Assembly: GCF_023094165.1 (NCBI RefSeq) | Contig: NZ_JALMDK010000004.1 | Location: forward strand, 806,001-870,000 | Source of the DNA: Crossiella sp. S99.2 | Lineage (GTDB): Bacteria > Actinomycetota > Actinomycetes > Mycobacteriales > Pseudonocardiaceae | Direction: 5' to 3' | DNA length: 64,000 nt | Shown: positions 1 to 9,218 of the stretch, in pieces | Numbering within the stretch: the first letter of the stretch is position 1 | Layout: every line of letters starts with the position of its first letter | The notes under the pieces: generated by a model | What the model was told of the DNA's origin: nothing | What the model saw: only the letters and a program-made list of their open reading frames with translations | Database searches by the model: none | Program-made: the position numbers and the translations under genes

Positions 1-705
1 TGTTCCGGTGACGACGGGGGCACCATCAGTCGCCTCGGACACCTTATAAATGGTCAGGGCCGTGGGCTGGCTGTAGCCGGGGCTGTGACAGAGAGCCTTG
101 GCGTCCTTCAAGGCATCGTCGGCGTGGGTCATGAGCCGCCGCACCCGCCAGTCACAGTCCTTTGTGGATGGTGTGACAGTTGCCGGGGTGCGATTCGTGC
201 TGCGGCTGATGGCCATTCCGAAGGCAGCACCTGCGGTGAAGTCTTCGTGTGTGAGGTTCAGTTCAGCGCCGTCCACGGTGCAGCGGGTCACCGCCAGCCG
301 GATCTGGTCGGAGTCCAGGGTGTGGGCATCCAACAGGATGATGAACTCATCTCCTGCCAGTCGTCCGATGACGGCGGTGCGCCCGAAATTGGCTCGCAGA
401 GCTGCGGCGAAGGCGTTGAGCAGTGCATCGCCGGTGGCGTGGTTGTAGCGGTCGTTGGCCTGCTTGAGGCCGTTGACATCGGCGAACAACACGACGGGCT
501 GGGACATGGTGGCGATGGACTCCACTGCGGTATCTCGCCACAGGCCGCGCAGAGGTAAGCCGGTCAGTGGGTCGTGCTGGGCGGCGTACAACCTGCTGTG
601 CAGCACGGCAATACACCGCTGAGCGTGCTCTCCGCGGTGCAGCAGGATCACAATGAGACTTGCGACAACGAGACCCAACGCGATGTTGGCGAGCAGGATT
701 GGCAT
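1..705 (-). CDS. Membrane-anchored GGDEF-domain protein, C-terminus cut by window edge
   Basis: The reading frame runs off base 1, so only the first 235 residues are present. It starts at ATG 705 with one membrane segment at residues 2-23 (MPILLANIALGLVVASLIVI), then a linker and a GGDEF domain from about residue 45. The domain opens with DPLTGLP, contains FADVNGLKQAND, and carries RLAGDEF where classical cyclases have RxGGDEF. The first glycine of the signature is therefore alanine, and no RxxD inhibitory site is seen just upstream. GGDEF domains make cyclic di-GMP. With AGDEF, activity is possible but not assured, so it could instead be a degenerate c-di-GMP sensor. The short N-terminus has no periplasmic sensor. 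Confidence 0.85.
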   Translation of the reverse strand, partial: MPILLANIALGLVVASLIVILLHRGEHAQRCIAVLHSRLYAAQHDPLTGLPLRGLWRDTAVESIATMSQPVVLFADVNGLKQANDRYNHATGDALLNAFAAALRANFGRTAVIGRLAGDEFIILLDAHTLDSDQIRLAVTRCTVDGAELNLTHEDFTAGAAFGMAISRSTNRTPATVTPSTKDCDWRVRRLMTHADDALKDAKALCHSPGYSQPTALTIYKVSEATDGAPVVTGT

Positions 706-836
706 GGCCGGCTCCCGGGACAGACGCTGACGCGCGCAGCTCGGGTTGGTACCCAAGCTGTGACGGGGCGGCTCTGCGCCGGAGACTGGTTGCAGTGCCG
801 CGTGGACATGCTCGGGTCGAGTGGGTGGCTCTGCTG

Positions 837-889
837 CCGTCAAGCGCCTCCAGCGTGGCGGAAGGTGGCGCTGGAGGTTCGCTTGACGG
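837..889. terminator. Long inverted repeat in gap
   Basis: Arms 837-855 and 869-889 pair over about 19 bases with a two-base bulge and a 13-base loop. It lies in a gene-free gap (706-1159), downstream of the gene ending at 1160 and upstream of the GGDEF gene. I see no convincing gene in the rest of this gap. A terminator role is inferred; there is no U-tract. Confidence 0.5.
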
Positions 890-1159
890 TGGCGGAGCCA
901 TCTGCTCCGCTGGGGCGTTTCCACACGGCGCTGCGGCCTGTCTCCCTCTCCCTGTGACACGCTCGCTCAAACTTTTCGTCTGGCCAGCGCTGGTTCGGGA
1001 TTGCGCTCTCAGGTAAGGGTTTCAGCGCAACCACGTCGGCGGCGGAGTCGCTGGTGCGTCTGTCGTTGCACCGGACTGACCGCCGCCGCCAGCGGTTCTC
1101 CCCGTCGCATCAACTGTCTCCGGGAGTCTCACCTGAGGTTGCACTGGTGCCCTTGCGGT

Positions 1160-1504
1160 TCACCGAGTGCAGGTGGGACAGGTGTTCCCCTGTGGTGCCG
1201 CGTCCGACGGGGTGTCGGGACCGTCTTCGAGCTGCACATCCTGCAGGTGGCTTATCTCGGGGCTGTCGATCCGTTTCAGAATGAGGGCGACGAGCATCTG
1301 GACCATGAACCGTCGATAGGGATCGGTGCACTCGAACTCTGCGGCGAGGCTGTGGCCCATGATGACCCAGGCTTCGGCAGGCAAGCAGATCTCGAGTGCC
1401 TCTTGTGCCTGTCGGGTGAGTTGCTCGATCCCTTCGTGGGTGAAGGCCAGTTGCTGGTCGATTTCGGCCAGGACAGCTGGGTAGGTGGGATCGTCGTCAT
1501 CCAT
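1160..1504 (-). CDS. Small acidic orphan protein
   Basis: 114 residues from ATG 1504, preceded by GAGAGGG about 9 bases upstream. An open frame continues upstream, but the Met before the acidic run MDDDDP has the ribosome site. The protein looks mostly helical (for example AVLAEIDQQLAFTHEGIEQL and RRFMVQMLVALILKRI), with no signal peptide or catalytic motif. I do not recognise the family. A cytoplasmic helical bundle is the most that can be said. Confidence 0.65.
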   Translation of the reverse strand: MDDDDPTYPAVLAEIDQQLAFTHEGIEQLTRQAQEALEICLPAEAWVIMGHSLAAEFECTDPYRRFMVQMLVALILKRIDSPEISHLQDVQLEDGPDTPSDAAPQGNTCPTCTR

Positions 1505-1703
1505 GCATCCGTTCCCTCTCAAGGTGTGCAGGTGTGGACTGCCGTGTGACGGTGTGGGCGTCAACGGCTGCGGCTGCCCCGTGGCGGCGGCCGAAGCCAC
1601 CTCCGGTGGCAGGAGGACATCGATCTGGTGCACTCGGCCGGTGGCAGGTGCACAGCAGGGCGGGGGCCTCCCTGTTCTGTGGTGATGTTTTCGTGGTGCG
1701 CTG

Positions 1704-1750
1704 CGCAGCTCCAGCCGGCGATGGCGGACGTGCTCCCGGCTGGAGCTGCG
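1704..1750 (-). terminator. Perfect 15-bp hairpin after lipoprotein gene
   Basis: Arms 1704-1718 and 1736-1750 are exact complements with a 17-base loop. It lies 46 bases past the stop of the lipoprotein gene, the expected place for an intrinsic terminator, but lacks a T-run. Confidence 0.6.
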
Positions 1751-1795
1751 GGCTGACCAGTGCCCCAGATGAATCAGGGGCCCCGACTGTGCTGC

Positions 1796-2140
1796 CTAGC
1801 CGCGCTGGGGAACGGTCAGGAGTCCGTGGTGGTGCGGGCAGTAGTGGCGGATCGCAGCGATGACAACCACGCTGGCCTGGTCAGGAAAGAAGTCGCGGCG
1901 GAGCGCGTTCACAGCACCGGGCACCGTGGCACGTTTGTCCAGGGACACGCAGGTGTCGCGGCCGCGAGCGATGCGGATGTCGATGGGGTGCGAGTCGACG
2001 TCACCGTGCTGGAGTTCGTTGAGGTAGAGCACGTCTGGTGTGGTCAACTCCGGTGAGGAGGGCGTGTTGGCGCAGCCGGCGAGGACGGTGCCGGCGAGGA
2101 GGAGGGTCAGAGCAGTCAGGACGGGGTGTGGGCTGCGCAC
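1796..2140 (-). CDS. Small lipoprotein, DUF732-like
   Basis: 114 residues from GTG 2140 behind AGGAG (6 bases). Residues 1-22 form a lipoprotein signal peptide ending in the lipobox LAGC (Cys at about 23), so the mature protein should be lipid-anchored on the outer face of the membrane. The C-terminal part (DFFPDQASVVVIAAIRHYC) resembles the helical core of DUF732 secreted proteins of actinobacteria, with two cysteines that could form a disulfide. Function is unknown. The family link is by pattern and moderate; the lipoprotein call is firm. Confidence 0.75.
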   Translation of the reverse strand: MRSPHPVLTALTLLLAGTVLAGCANTPSSPELTTPDVLYLNELQHGDVDSHPIDIRIARGRDTCVSLDKRATVPGAVNALRRDFFPDQASVVVIAAIRHYCPHHHGLLTVPQRG

Positions 2141-2503
2141 TGGAGTCTCCTGTTATGTCTCATGGGCGTGGCGGGGTGCGGGGCTGAGGTGACCTCAGCA
2201 ACCCATCTGCGTTGTGTTGGACTAATCAGCAACGGCTGATCACAGGGTGGGGGGACTGCGTCGCCGGGAGGGCTACGGCCACCGTGTGGGGCGCTGGAGG
2301 CCCTCGCGGGCCTATGGCCGCGGTCCATGGGGTGTGCCCGAGCTGTGTCCGCTCGATCGTGATTGGCCAAGGAGGTGTCCTGAGCACCACGTGTGCTTGA
2401 CCGCAGCCGTGGGTCAGATCCTTTATGCCGCAACGGCTGCATAGAAGAGCGAGAGCCCCGGCACTGGCTGCGGCGCGGCGCCGGGGCAACTCAGCAGGGG
2501 GTG
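2141..2503. other. Gene-poor gap with small hairpin
   Basis: No ORF here has a ribosome site plus believable codon use. A hairpin with perfect 8-base arms (2455-2462 and 2480-2487) lies just past the stop of the next gene at 2504 and may be its terminator. Confidence 0.45.
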
Positions 2504-2773
2504 CTACTGCGGGCGGTTGATGATGGCCAGGGCCGCCGTGACTTCTTTCAGTGCCCCGGCACTGTGCGGCAGGAGGGGCTCCAGCGTGACCAAACGGTCC
2601 TCCAGGTGTGCGCTGAGTTCAGCGAGAATGCCCGCGGCGGACGGGTTCTCGGCGCCGCCGCCGTCGAGAGTGACTTTCCTACGGAGAGGGAAGTTGACAC
2701 CGCCGTGGATCTCGCCAGCCTGCACGCCGTCGCCGGTGACGTTGCCGCTGATTACGTTGTGAACCTCGTTCAT
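2504..2773 (-). CDS. Small protein with N-terminal VQAGxIHGGV motif
   Basis: 89 residues from ATG 2773 behind AAGGAG (5 bases). The first 30 residues read VHNVISGNVTGDGVQAGEIH followed by GGVNF. Motifs of this kind (ISG..x..VQAG.I.GGV) recur at the N-termini of actinobacterial conflict-system and NTPase-associated proteins, where they appear to be a short beta segment. The rest is a predicted helical tail with leucine repeats (LAELSAHLEDRLVTLEPLL), so oligomerisation or partner binding is plausible. No enzyme motif is present. It is followed by a hairpin and stands alone. Confidence 0.65.
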   Translation of the reverse strand: MNEVHNVISGNVTGDGVQAGEIHGGVNFPLRRKVTLDGGGAENPSAAGILAELSAHLEDRLVTLEPLLPHSAGALKEVTAALAIINRPQ

Positions 2774-2815
2774 CGACGCTCCTTGCAGTTGTTGTGGGAC
2801 AGGTGATTGCTCAGC

Positions 2816-3034
2816 TCAGGTGGCCGGGGTGATCCGGCACCGGCCGACCACGGCCTGCAGTAGCGCAGTCGGGCACGTATGGCAGGTGTGCAGTGGACTG
2901 GGGCAGGATCGCGGCGCATTCCCCTTGAGTGAAGGGATTTCGATGCCGGTCAGAGGATTGGCGCACCACTGGATTGGTGCTAGTAGCCAGGGAGCGGCGG
3001 GCTGGTTGACGCTGTCCAGCATCAGCCAGCCCAT
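2816..3034 (-). CDS. Small cysteine/histidine protein
   Basis: 72 residues if started at ATG 3034 (a GTG lies directly before it). It contains WCANPLTG and then CPSPLHTCHTCP and GRC, a cysteine/histidine pattern able to bind zinc. There is no strong ribosome site, but the upstream SLOG-type gene ends only 34 bases away, so translation could be coupled. Not recognised as a known family. Confidence 0.45.
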   Translation of the reverse strand: MGWLMLDSVNQPAAPWLLAPIQWCANPLTGIEIPSLKGNAPRSCPSPLHTCHTCPTALLQAVVGRCRITPAT

Positions 3035-3068
3035 CACGCCGTCGCTCGATGCGCGGTGACCCACCGCG

Positions 3069-3425
3069 CTAGAAGGACCGGATGATCTTAGGTCGGATCC
3101 CGGCCTCGTCGGCAAGCTCAACTACCCTATTCGTTCCGCCCGACTTGCCCAGAACGAAGGCGAGGCAATGTTCGGCGCCTTCTTCGACCATGTCCAGATC
3201 TCGCTGATACCAGGCGCGCGTGCCGTGCTCCTCCTCGTCCGGGCGAAAAATCTCGACTCGTCCGCCCCAGGTCGTCCAGCAGGCCACGCACAGTGCGGTG
3301 GCGCCGTCCTTGTCGTCGCTGGCGACCAGCACGTTCCTCTTGTTCCACACCTTGGCGAGTTCGGCTTTGATGATCGCGGTGTTGTTCCAGTAGGGAGAGC
3401 CCGTGACGATGATTCGCTGATACAT
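3069..3425 (-). CDS. DUF2493 / SLOG-fold nucleotide-binding protein
   Basis: 118 residues from ATG 3425 with GGAG 9 bases upstream. The N-terminus RIIVTGSPYWNNTAIIKAEL matches the first strand and loop of the DUF2493 (YspA-type SLOG) family. This is followed by NVLVASDDKDGATALCVACW and a C-terminal FVLGKSGGTNRVVELADEAG stretch that fits the phosphate-binding loop region. SLOG proteins are Rossmann-like sensors or processors of nucleotide-derived ligands and are common on phages and plasmids. The exact ligand cannot be told from the sequence. Confidence 0.75.
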   Translation of the reverse strand: MYQRIIVTGSPYWNNTAIIKAELAKVWNKRNVLVASDDKDGATALCVACWTTWGGRVEIFRPDEEEHGTRAWYQRDLDMVEEGAEHCLAFVLGKSGGTNRVVELADEAGIRPKIIRSF

Positions 3426-4166
3426 GGTCGGCGACTCCGATGCTCGGCAGGTCCGCGGTAGCGGGTCGGCCGTGCCTGTCTCGCTGGGGTGCCCAGCTTC
3501 TTTTCGCTGGGCACCCCAGCGAGGTATCGTGCGCTGAGTCGTCTTCCGCGACTGGTGTCCCTCCCCCAGTTCTGATCTGGTCGGCTCAGTGCGTATTCGG
3601 GCGAGTCGAGTTCAATGTGATCAGCAGGGGCCAGGTACGAAGAGGCACCTGGCAGGCGCAGGACAGGCCCTCTCCGAGGCAGCGCGCGCTTCCTGTGGCC
3701 GCAGGTGTCGAGGTGTCGTGTCGAGGTCGTTCTCGTGCTGGCCGATGCCTGAAGGAAGCCGTTGCTGTGTCCTGGGCATCTCTGCTGCCTGATCGGCGGT
3801 GGGGAAACACGACGGGCAGTACATGCTGCCGGATGGCAAGTCCGTGGGTAATCGACGGCACTGTCGCTGAGCTACCGATGATCGCGTGGTTCCGTGCGTC
3901 GCGGTAGTTGCGGTTCTGGGCGGGCACAGTGGTTGTAGGCTGGCCGCTCCTGCTTTGCGACGTGACTGGTGCCGGTAGGAGCGGCCGCCGTGTCAGTTGC
4001 CTGAGGCTGGGCCGCGTGGCCTGGTCCTGACCAGACGCACGGGCATTCCGGCGAGCAGGAGCGAAGTAGGTGTGGCGTCAGGATCGCGGGTCTTACTGGT
4101 GGAGGAGATGCTGGTGTGCATGTCCTTCAGGGCTTTCCGGAGTCGACCGGGTAGGCGCTCCCAGTC
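3426..4166. other. Gene-poor gap with two strong hairpins
   Basis: Contains an exact 18-bp inverted repeat (3480-3497 / 3506-3523, 8-base loop) and an exact 10-bp repeat (3942-3951 / 3977-3986). A minus-strand ORF of 72 codons at 3621-3839 has a CPSC motif but no ribosome site; I do not call it. Confidence 0.5.
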
Positions 4167-4460
4167 CTAACTTCCCTCGGTGTCGCGTTCCAGGGTCAAG
4201 GTCGCTTCCCCCGGAGCACGGATTCCCGTTACATGGACACGTGTCGCAGCCCCTAGCCCGTTCTCCTGCAATGCCTTCAGCGCATCGTCGTGGACAGACA
4301 CGGCCGCCAGATACTGCATAGCTTGGTCGCGGCCGAATGCCGACGCGACCTGCTCAGTGATCGCGCTCACGGGGACCTCATCGCGCAACTCACGGCGCAT
4401 CGCGCCGAGAAATTGTTCCTTCGCAGTCAGAAAGCGGTCGACTTCGGCACTGATGTTCAC
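4167..4460 (-). CDS. Small helical orphan protein
   Basis: 97 residues from GTG 4460, with GGAGAGG upstream. The middle (VPVSAITEQVASAFGRDQAM) could form a helix-turn-helix, and the C-terminus (RVHVTGIRAPGEATLTLERD) looks like a beta hairpin or winged element. A small DNA-binding protein is possible but unproven. It stands alone. Confidence 0.6.
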   Translation of the reverse strand: MNISAEVDRFLTAKEQFLGAMRRELRDEVPVSAITEQVASAFGRDQAMQYLAAVSVHDDALKALQENGLGAATRVHVTGIRAPGEATLTLERDTEGS

Positions 4461-4744
4461 GGCGAACCTAGCCTCTCCGGACTGATCTGGGACCTGGTCT
4501 GGGGCAAGGACGGATGCGTCAGCTCGTCGGAGCGTGACAACAGCGATGCCTGCTGCTGGTCAGGCACAGGGACCTTCTCAATGCCCTGGCTCAGGCGGCA
4601 GGGCTGTGGTGCCACCGTCGACGTCGTTGGCCCGGCTCCTGGGCCAGACCGGGTGTCAGTAGGACCTCCTGGACCGGCCGGGAGCATGGCGTAAGTGATG
4701 TGCCAGCTGATGGCACGTGGTGTGTTGGCGGGCACTGGGTGTCC

Positions 4745-4857
4745 GGTGCCTGCTGCCGTGTCCCAAGCAGGGCCGGGGCGGCACGCATGCTGGTTCTGAT
4801 CATGTCTGCCTACTGGCGTGCCGCCCCGGCTCTGCTTTCATAGCGGTGGCAGGCACC
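4745..4857. repeat. Palindromic repeat, copy A
   Basis: A 113-bp element with outer arms GGTGCCTGC / GCAGGCACC (4745-4753, 4849-4857). The inner 21-base arms (4766-4786, 4816-4836) have a single mismatch. It shares the block CCAAGC-GGGCCGGGGCGGC and the block GCTCTGCTTTCAT with copy B at 13872-13990; only the central loop differs. Two related copies in one window suggest a dispersed mobile or structural repeat rather than a chance terminator. Confidence 0.65.
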
Positions 4858-5870
4858 GGGCGCGAAGTGCCGTCGACGCGCCTTCTCAATCCCCCACCAT
4901 GTTCTGTGTGGAGGTGGGCAATCGACTGAGCTTCTCACTCCCTTGTGAAGATCAGCAGGCCGCACCGCCATAGTTCTGATAGAAGTTCACGGGGGCGCCT
5001 TCCGGAATCGCCACTTCTTCGGGCACGTGCCGCCTTCTCCCCCGACGCCTGTTGTCACCGCGACTGTCCCCAGGTTGGTACGCGGTGGCGTCCTGTGGTC
5101 AGTGTGCAGCTCCGGGCTCAGCTCCTATGTGTCACCGGGCAGTTCCGGTGACACCTGCGGGCCGCCTCGGGCAGCAGCGGGCTTTGCACTCACCGTTGAT
5201 GGCCGCGGCAGTGTCGGCTGGCGCCGCGTCCGTCTTGGGGCTGCATCGGAGGTGTGTCCCTGCAGCCAGCCTGAATCGGTGGCTGTGGCCGTGAGAGAGC
5301 GGCAACGGCTGTGGGTGCTGTTCGGGACCGACAACAGCCCTGCGGGACGTCACAGTGGTGCCATCCGCCGTCCTCACACCACCGTCGAACCCGTCAAGTG
5401 CGGCGCACACGCCGACGGTGGGACCGCATGTCCAGAGCGCAGGCCCCCACTCAGAGCACTGCTCCACAGCCAGTTCCCCACCCGAGTCGGGTGCCGGAGT
5501 GACTCTGGCGCGCGGCCGGGGTGGCCGCGGACGCCGCAGTTGCGGCGCCCGCCACTGACCCCGTTTGTTCAGTGTGATCAGGCAACGGGACGTGCACGCT
5601 GGTCATCAGGTGGTACACGGTTGACTTGCTGGGCTCGGCCTGGCCGTACTGCGTTGCGGGCGAAGATCGCTGCGGGTGCGGGCCCCGGCGCTGCCTCTAT
5701 CGGAGTTGGAGCACGGTGTCGGCCGTGGTCCGTTCCGATCTCTGGTGGGGCTGGAGAATCATCGACTGCAACTCCCGTGCGGAGATGCCTGGGCTCCAAG
5801 CACCATTCCACGTTCGACCGGCTTCGCTCCGTCTGGCCCGTGGTCGACTGTTCCGCTGGCGTAGTCCGCT

Positions 5871-5905
5871 CCTGTCACCGCGGCTCTGGTGGCCGCGGTG
5901 ACAGG
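5871..5905 (-). terminator. Perfect 13-bp hairpin
   Basis: Arms 5871-5883 and 5893-5905 are exact complements with a 9-base loop, 68 bases beyond the stop of the gene at 5973. Confidence 0.6.
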
Positions 5906-5972
5906 GGAACTCGTGGTCACCGGAGCTGTGATTTCGAGGCCAGCGCGTGACAATCACAGGCCACTGTGCTCG

Positions 5973-6716
5973 TCATGGCTGCGAAACAGGCCGGGAGTCG
6001 GTGATGTGGCTGTGCCACTGGGCTACGCCGGCTGGGCTGATCTGGAAGCGGCCTGGTGCGGAATGGCTGCGGCAGGTGGTGCAGATGAAGTCGAACTGGG
6101 TGTAGGTGATGACATGCTCGTGGTTGTGTGCGGTGGTTGTGACGATCGTTGTGTGGGGCATAACGGACCGGATGTTGTCGGTCGCGCTGCTCTGGTTGTC
6201 CAGCATGAGCCGTTCCAGTCCTTGCGCACGGCGGATGTTGCCCTCGCACACGGCGAACAGTGCCTGTTTCAGCGCGGCAGAGACGTGGGCGTAGGGGCTG
6301 AAGCGTTCGTCCTCACCGTCGTAGACCCTCTGGGTGTTGTCGATGGCATACCACCGCACATCCGTTGTGTCCGCGCCGAAGGCATCCGTCCGGTTCACCC
6401 TCATCAGCGTCTCCATCAGGGTGTCGGCCATCCTGAGGTCGGTGAGGAACTTGCGGTTGTCCTGGCCGTGACACCACAGGTGTTCGGGGTCCCACGGCAT
6501 GATGCAACTGTTCCGGCATCGCCAGTGCGGGCGGTAATAGTAGGTGGCCTCGATCGGGTCCTCGCCTCGGCGGCGGTACACAACGATGTCTCCGCTGCGG
6601 TTGGACCTCCACTGGTGTTCCTGTTGGTCCTCATCCGGCTTCAGGCGCTGCATCATTTCGGCATCGGTGAGGGTCTGTCCGGTCGGATGGTTGTCGTTGT
6701 TGTACTCGATCCACAT
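5973..6716 (-). CDS. Orphan protein with C-terminal CxxC
   Basis: 247 residues. Two adjacent ATGs exist (6722, 6716); 6716 has AGAGGA at the better spacing of 7. Contains a tyrosine/tryptophan-rich segment (ATYYYRPHWRCRNSC) with C and H residues, then HLWCHGQDNRKFLTDL, and a C-terminal FICTTCRSHSAPGRF motif, so a structural zinc site is plausible. No known enzyme motif. A GTCCACAGTGGAC palindrome lies 113 bases upstream of the start and could be an operator. Confidence 0.65.
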   Translation of the reverse strand: MWIEYNNDNHPTGQTLTDAEMMQRLKPDEDQQEHQWRSNRSGDIVVYRRRGEDPIEATYYYRPHWRCRNSCIMPWDPEHLWCHGQDNRKFLTDLRMADTLMETLMRVNRTDAFGADTTDVRWYAIDNTQRVYDGEDERFSPYAHVSAALKQALFAVCEGNIRRAQGLERLMLDNQSSATDNIRSVMPHTTIVTTTAHNHEHVITYTQFDFICTTCRSHSAPGRFQISPAGVAQWHSHITDSRPVSQP

Positions 6717-7131
6717 GGGCATGTCCTCTCGTGGGCGTGCGGCCGGTTCAGGTCGGCCCTCGCTGTGAGCTTGACCAGGGGTCGGCCGATAGATCGGCAT
6801 TGAGTGTTCATCCGGCCCTCAGCCTGTTGTCCACAGTGGACTCTGGTTGCGGAATGGATGAGCACGCGGGGTTCGACAGAGGCCGAAGCAGGTCGGGACT
6901 GGTTTTCGTTCCGCCTATGCCCTCCCAGGGGCTGCGATAGCCGGAAGTGGGGAGGGATTGTACGATCACACGTTGTTGTGCATGCCGGGGCGAACGCGGC
7001 AGGCTCAGTCGGCCGGTGGTGGGCGTGAGTTCGGGATGCTCGACCTCGGACTGCGCGGTGGGGCGTGCGTGTTCAGGTAGCTCGTCGGGGCTCCTGTGCG
7101 GCCGGCTGGTGGTCGTCAGCGCCTGGGTAGC
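6717..7131. other. Intergenic gap
   Basis: No supported gene. Holds the palindrome GTCCACAGTGGAC (6829-6841) upstream of the gene starting at 6716; the same 13-base core recurs at 12008-12020 (intergenic) and in two coding sites. Confidence 0.4.
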
Positions 7132-7797
7132 TCAACTGTGGTGAGGCAGCATGTAGGCGCGGTGGTGATCTCGGTCGATGCGGCAGGTCCATGCCTGCGG
7201 GAGCAATGCCATCGGCCAGTCGCAGCACTCCGGTACTGCGATCTGTGGGTGGTGCGGGCCAGCCTGAGTACAGCGCGCTGGCGTATGTGGCATCGATCGT
7301 TGCCAGGGGAGTTGCTGTTGGTCGTGGCGCCCCTGGCATGTAGCGAGGTTGGAGGCGAGCGTCACTGCTAGCCAATCACTCCTGTTGGGGCTAGGGACGA
7401 GAATGAGCTCCTCGGCGCAGTGTCCGCAGTAGAAGCGGCCGCCGCAGTGGCAGACCAGGTTCGAGGTCAGGTATCCGGGCGGATCCTGGGTGTAGTGCTC
7501 GGGATTAGGCAGCGGGAACGGCTCTGTCGAGCGCTGCTTGAGGACCGTCACACTTGCCCACAGGGTCGGTGTGCGGTCTTCTCCGGTTGTGGTGTCGCGG
7601 TAGATCCCGGCTACGGCGTAGTCCACTGTGCCCAGGGATCGCCCGTTCTCATCGAGGATCCGGGCCCGCCCGCCCGCCAGTACCCGAACCGACCGGATCT
7701 TGCCGACCAGGTTTCGGCGGTCAGCCCAGCGGGAGGATGGGAGGTGGACGGCGATCGTGTCTCCCGGTGTCACCGCAGTTCGTCTACTCGCAGGCAC
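7132..7797 (-). CDS. Orphan protein with CHCGGRFYCGHC zinc knuckle
   Basis: 221 residues from GTG 7797. The N-terminal third (VTPGDTIAVHLPSSRWADRR, ..KIRSVRVL, GRARILDENGRSLG) reads like a small beta-barrel. The middle has a tight zinc-binding pattern, CHCGGRFYCGHC, near residue 115, and further Cys/His pairs follow. Nucleic-acid or protein binding is likely, catalysis is not evident. The start is uncertain because the nearest AAGG is 13 bases upstream. Confidence 0.6.
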   Translation of the reverse strand: MPASRRTAVTPGDTIAVHLPSSRWADRRNLVGKIRSVRVLAGGRARILDENGRSLGTVDYAVAGIYRDTTTGEDRTPTLWASVTVLKQRSTEPFPLPNPEHYTQDPPGYLTSNLVCHCGGRFYCGHCAEELILVPSPNRSDWLAVTLASNLATCQGRHDQQQLPWQRSMPHTPARCTQAGPHHPQIAVPECCDWPMALLPQAWTCRIDRDHHRAYMLPHHS

Positions 7798-8144
7798 AGG
7801 GGAGCCAGCCTTTCGGTGCAGGGGTCTGAAGGCGGCTGGTCTGAGGTCTCCGGGGATTCCGGCGAGTTCTGTTCACTGAGGACGTTGGGGTGGTGGTCAT
7901 TCTCGATCCTCCGGCGTTGGAGCTCTCACTCCGTGGGGAAGGCGAACCACGCCTGGGCGTGTCCCGCTTCCTAAAACAGTGCGGGTTTCTCGGCGCGGTG
8001 GATGGACCGTCAACGCATCACGGCCAGCAGGCGTCACAGGCGCGAGTGCCCACCGCAGACTGTGAGGTCCTTTCGCTGGGTACTGTTGTGGACTGAGTGG
8101 ACGTTGCCCCACAACGCTTCTGCCGTCAGCAGGGGTCAGGTAAG
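7798..8144. other. Intergenic gap
   Basis: I see no gene, strong hairpin or repeat here. Confidence 0.4.
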
Positions 8145-8999
8145 TCACGGTTGTGTGGCGCCAGGAGGGGCGTTCTCGATGACCGCGGGTGGGGCGACCC
8201 GCCTCCATTCGATGAGTTCGTTCCGATAGAACTCGCCATCGACGGCGACAAGGTCGCCGACCAGCAGGGTTTGCTCATCGGTGGCTCCCCTAGTCCTCGG
8301 ATGGGCGACAGGAGCACCGGGACTCTGCTCGGGGACATCGGTGAGGTGTTTGTGGACCTGGCGCAGCACTTCCTGAACGTTGTGGGAAGTGCTGTCGCGG
8401 TAGCTGAACATCTCCACCGCGCGGTTGTCGTCAATGCGGTGGAAGATCCGGATGAGTACTCCCCTGTCTGCGCGTGCCTGCTCGCTCAGCTGGGTGCGCA
8501 GCGTTGCCGCGACGGTGCGGGCGAGCCCGGCAAGGTGCTCCTGCCAGAGGTCTGCGGACAGGAGGGCTTGGGCCAGTCGCCGCCACTGGCTGCCGCGCAG
8601 GGAGAAGCAGGGGGTGAACCTGTTCGGTGGGAGCGCTGTGGTCAGTTCGGTGCTCTGGTGGGTTTCCCTCAGGGTCAAGCCTGGGGCGATGAACCAGGTG
8701 AGGGAATCCGCGGCCGCCTCATCCGGGGCGATCAGCGGCACGCCGCAGTGGGTGAACCCGGTGGGTCCAGGCGTGAGCACACCGGGCAACCCGACAATGG
8801 TGGAGGCGAGGTGCTGGAGGTTGTGCTGGTCGAGCGTTCGATGGATGAGGACCAGGTGGCTGTCCACGGCACCAGGCAGGGGCTGGGGAAGGACCCAGAG
8901 GTTGCCGTTGAGTAGCAGTGTGCTGGGTTGGAGGTTTGGTCTGATCCGCAGATTTCGGGTGCGGCCGGGTCGGAACAGGTCGGCAATAGTGTCGTGCAC
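8145..8999 (-). CDS. Orphan protein, 284 residues
   Basis: Starts at GTG 8999. Codon use is gene-like throughout. The N-terminal half is hydrophobic and mixed alpha/beta (LWVLPQPLPGAVDSHLVLIH), the middle has an amphipathic helix pair (RRLAQALLSADLWQEHLAGL), and the C-terminus has TLLVGDLVAVDGEFYRNELI. There is no signal peptide, membrane segment or catalytic motif. Family not recognised; a single-copy orphan among similar orphans. Confidence 0.6.
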   Translation of the reverse strand: MHDTIADLFRPGRTRNLRIRPNLQPSTLLLNGNLWVLPQPLPGAVDSHLVLIHRTLDQHNLQHLASTIVGLPGVLTPGPTGFTHCGVPLIAPDEAAADSLTWFIAPGLTLRETHQSTELTTALPPNRFTPCFSLRGSQWRRLAQALLSADLWQEHLAGLARTVAATLRTQLSEQARADRGVLIRIFHRIDDNRAVEMFSYRDSTSHNVQEVLRQVHKHLTDVPEQSPGAPVAHPRTRGATDEQTLLVGDLVAVDGEFYRNELIEWRRVAPPAVIENAPPGATQP

Positions 9000-9218
9000 G
9001 GTGTGCTGTCTGCCTTTCTGTGACGTGACCTGCTTGGCGAGGCGAGCAGGCCAGCGACTTGGGACAGTGGGGTTGTTTGGTGCCGCTGGCTATACGCAGG
9101 GCCAACAGCATCCGCGCGACACCGCGGGTTTGAGCCGAGGGGCGCATACACCGGCGGCGGCCGCGAGTGGTTCTGTTGGTACTGCAGGTGCTGTGGCACC
9201 CGCCGCTGGTGGGGTGCG

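Larger units (their letters stand above)
4461..5972. other. 1.5-kb gene desert with palindromes
   Basis: No ORF here shows both a ribosome site and gene-like codon use; a 307-codon plus-strand frame (5027-5950) reads as low-complexity shadow. The gap holds the palindromic repeat copy A (4745-4857), an exact 9-bp hairpin (5130-5138 / 5145-5153) and the terminator at 5871-5905. Confidence 0.5.

Noticed and set aside
2226..2489. 87-codon minus-strand ORF with TTG start and CSRC
   Set aside because: Start lies at a hairpin, no ribosome site, and competing frames are equally open.
3621..3839. Small minus-strand ORF with CPSC
   Set aside because: No ribosome site and mediocre codon bias; the cysteine pair alone is weak support.
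5027..5950. 307-codon plus-strand ORF
   Set aside because: Low-complexity arginine/proline/serine text, no ribosome site, and it crosses hairpins; typical of a GC-rich shadow frame.
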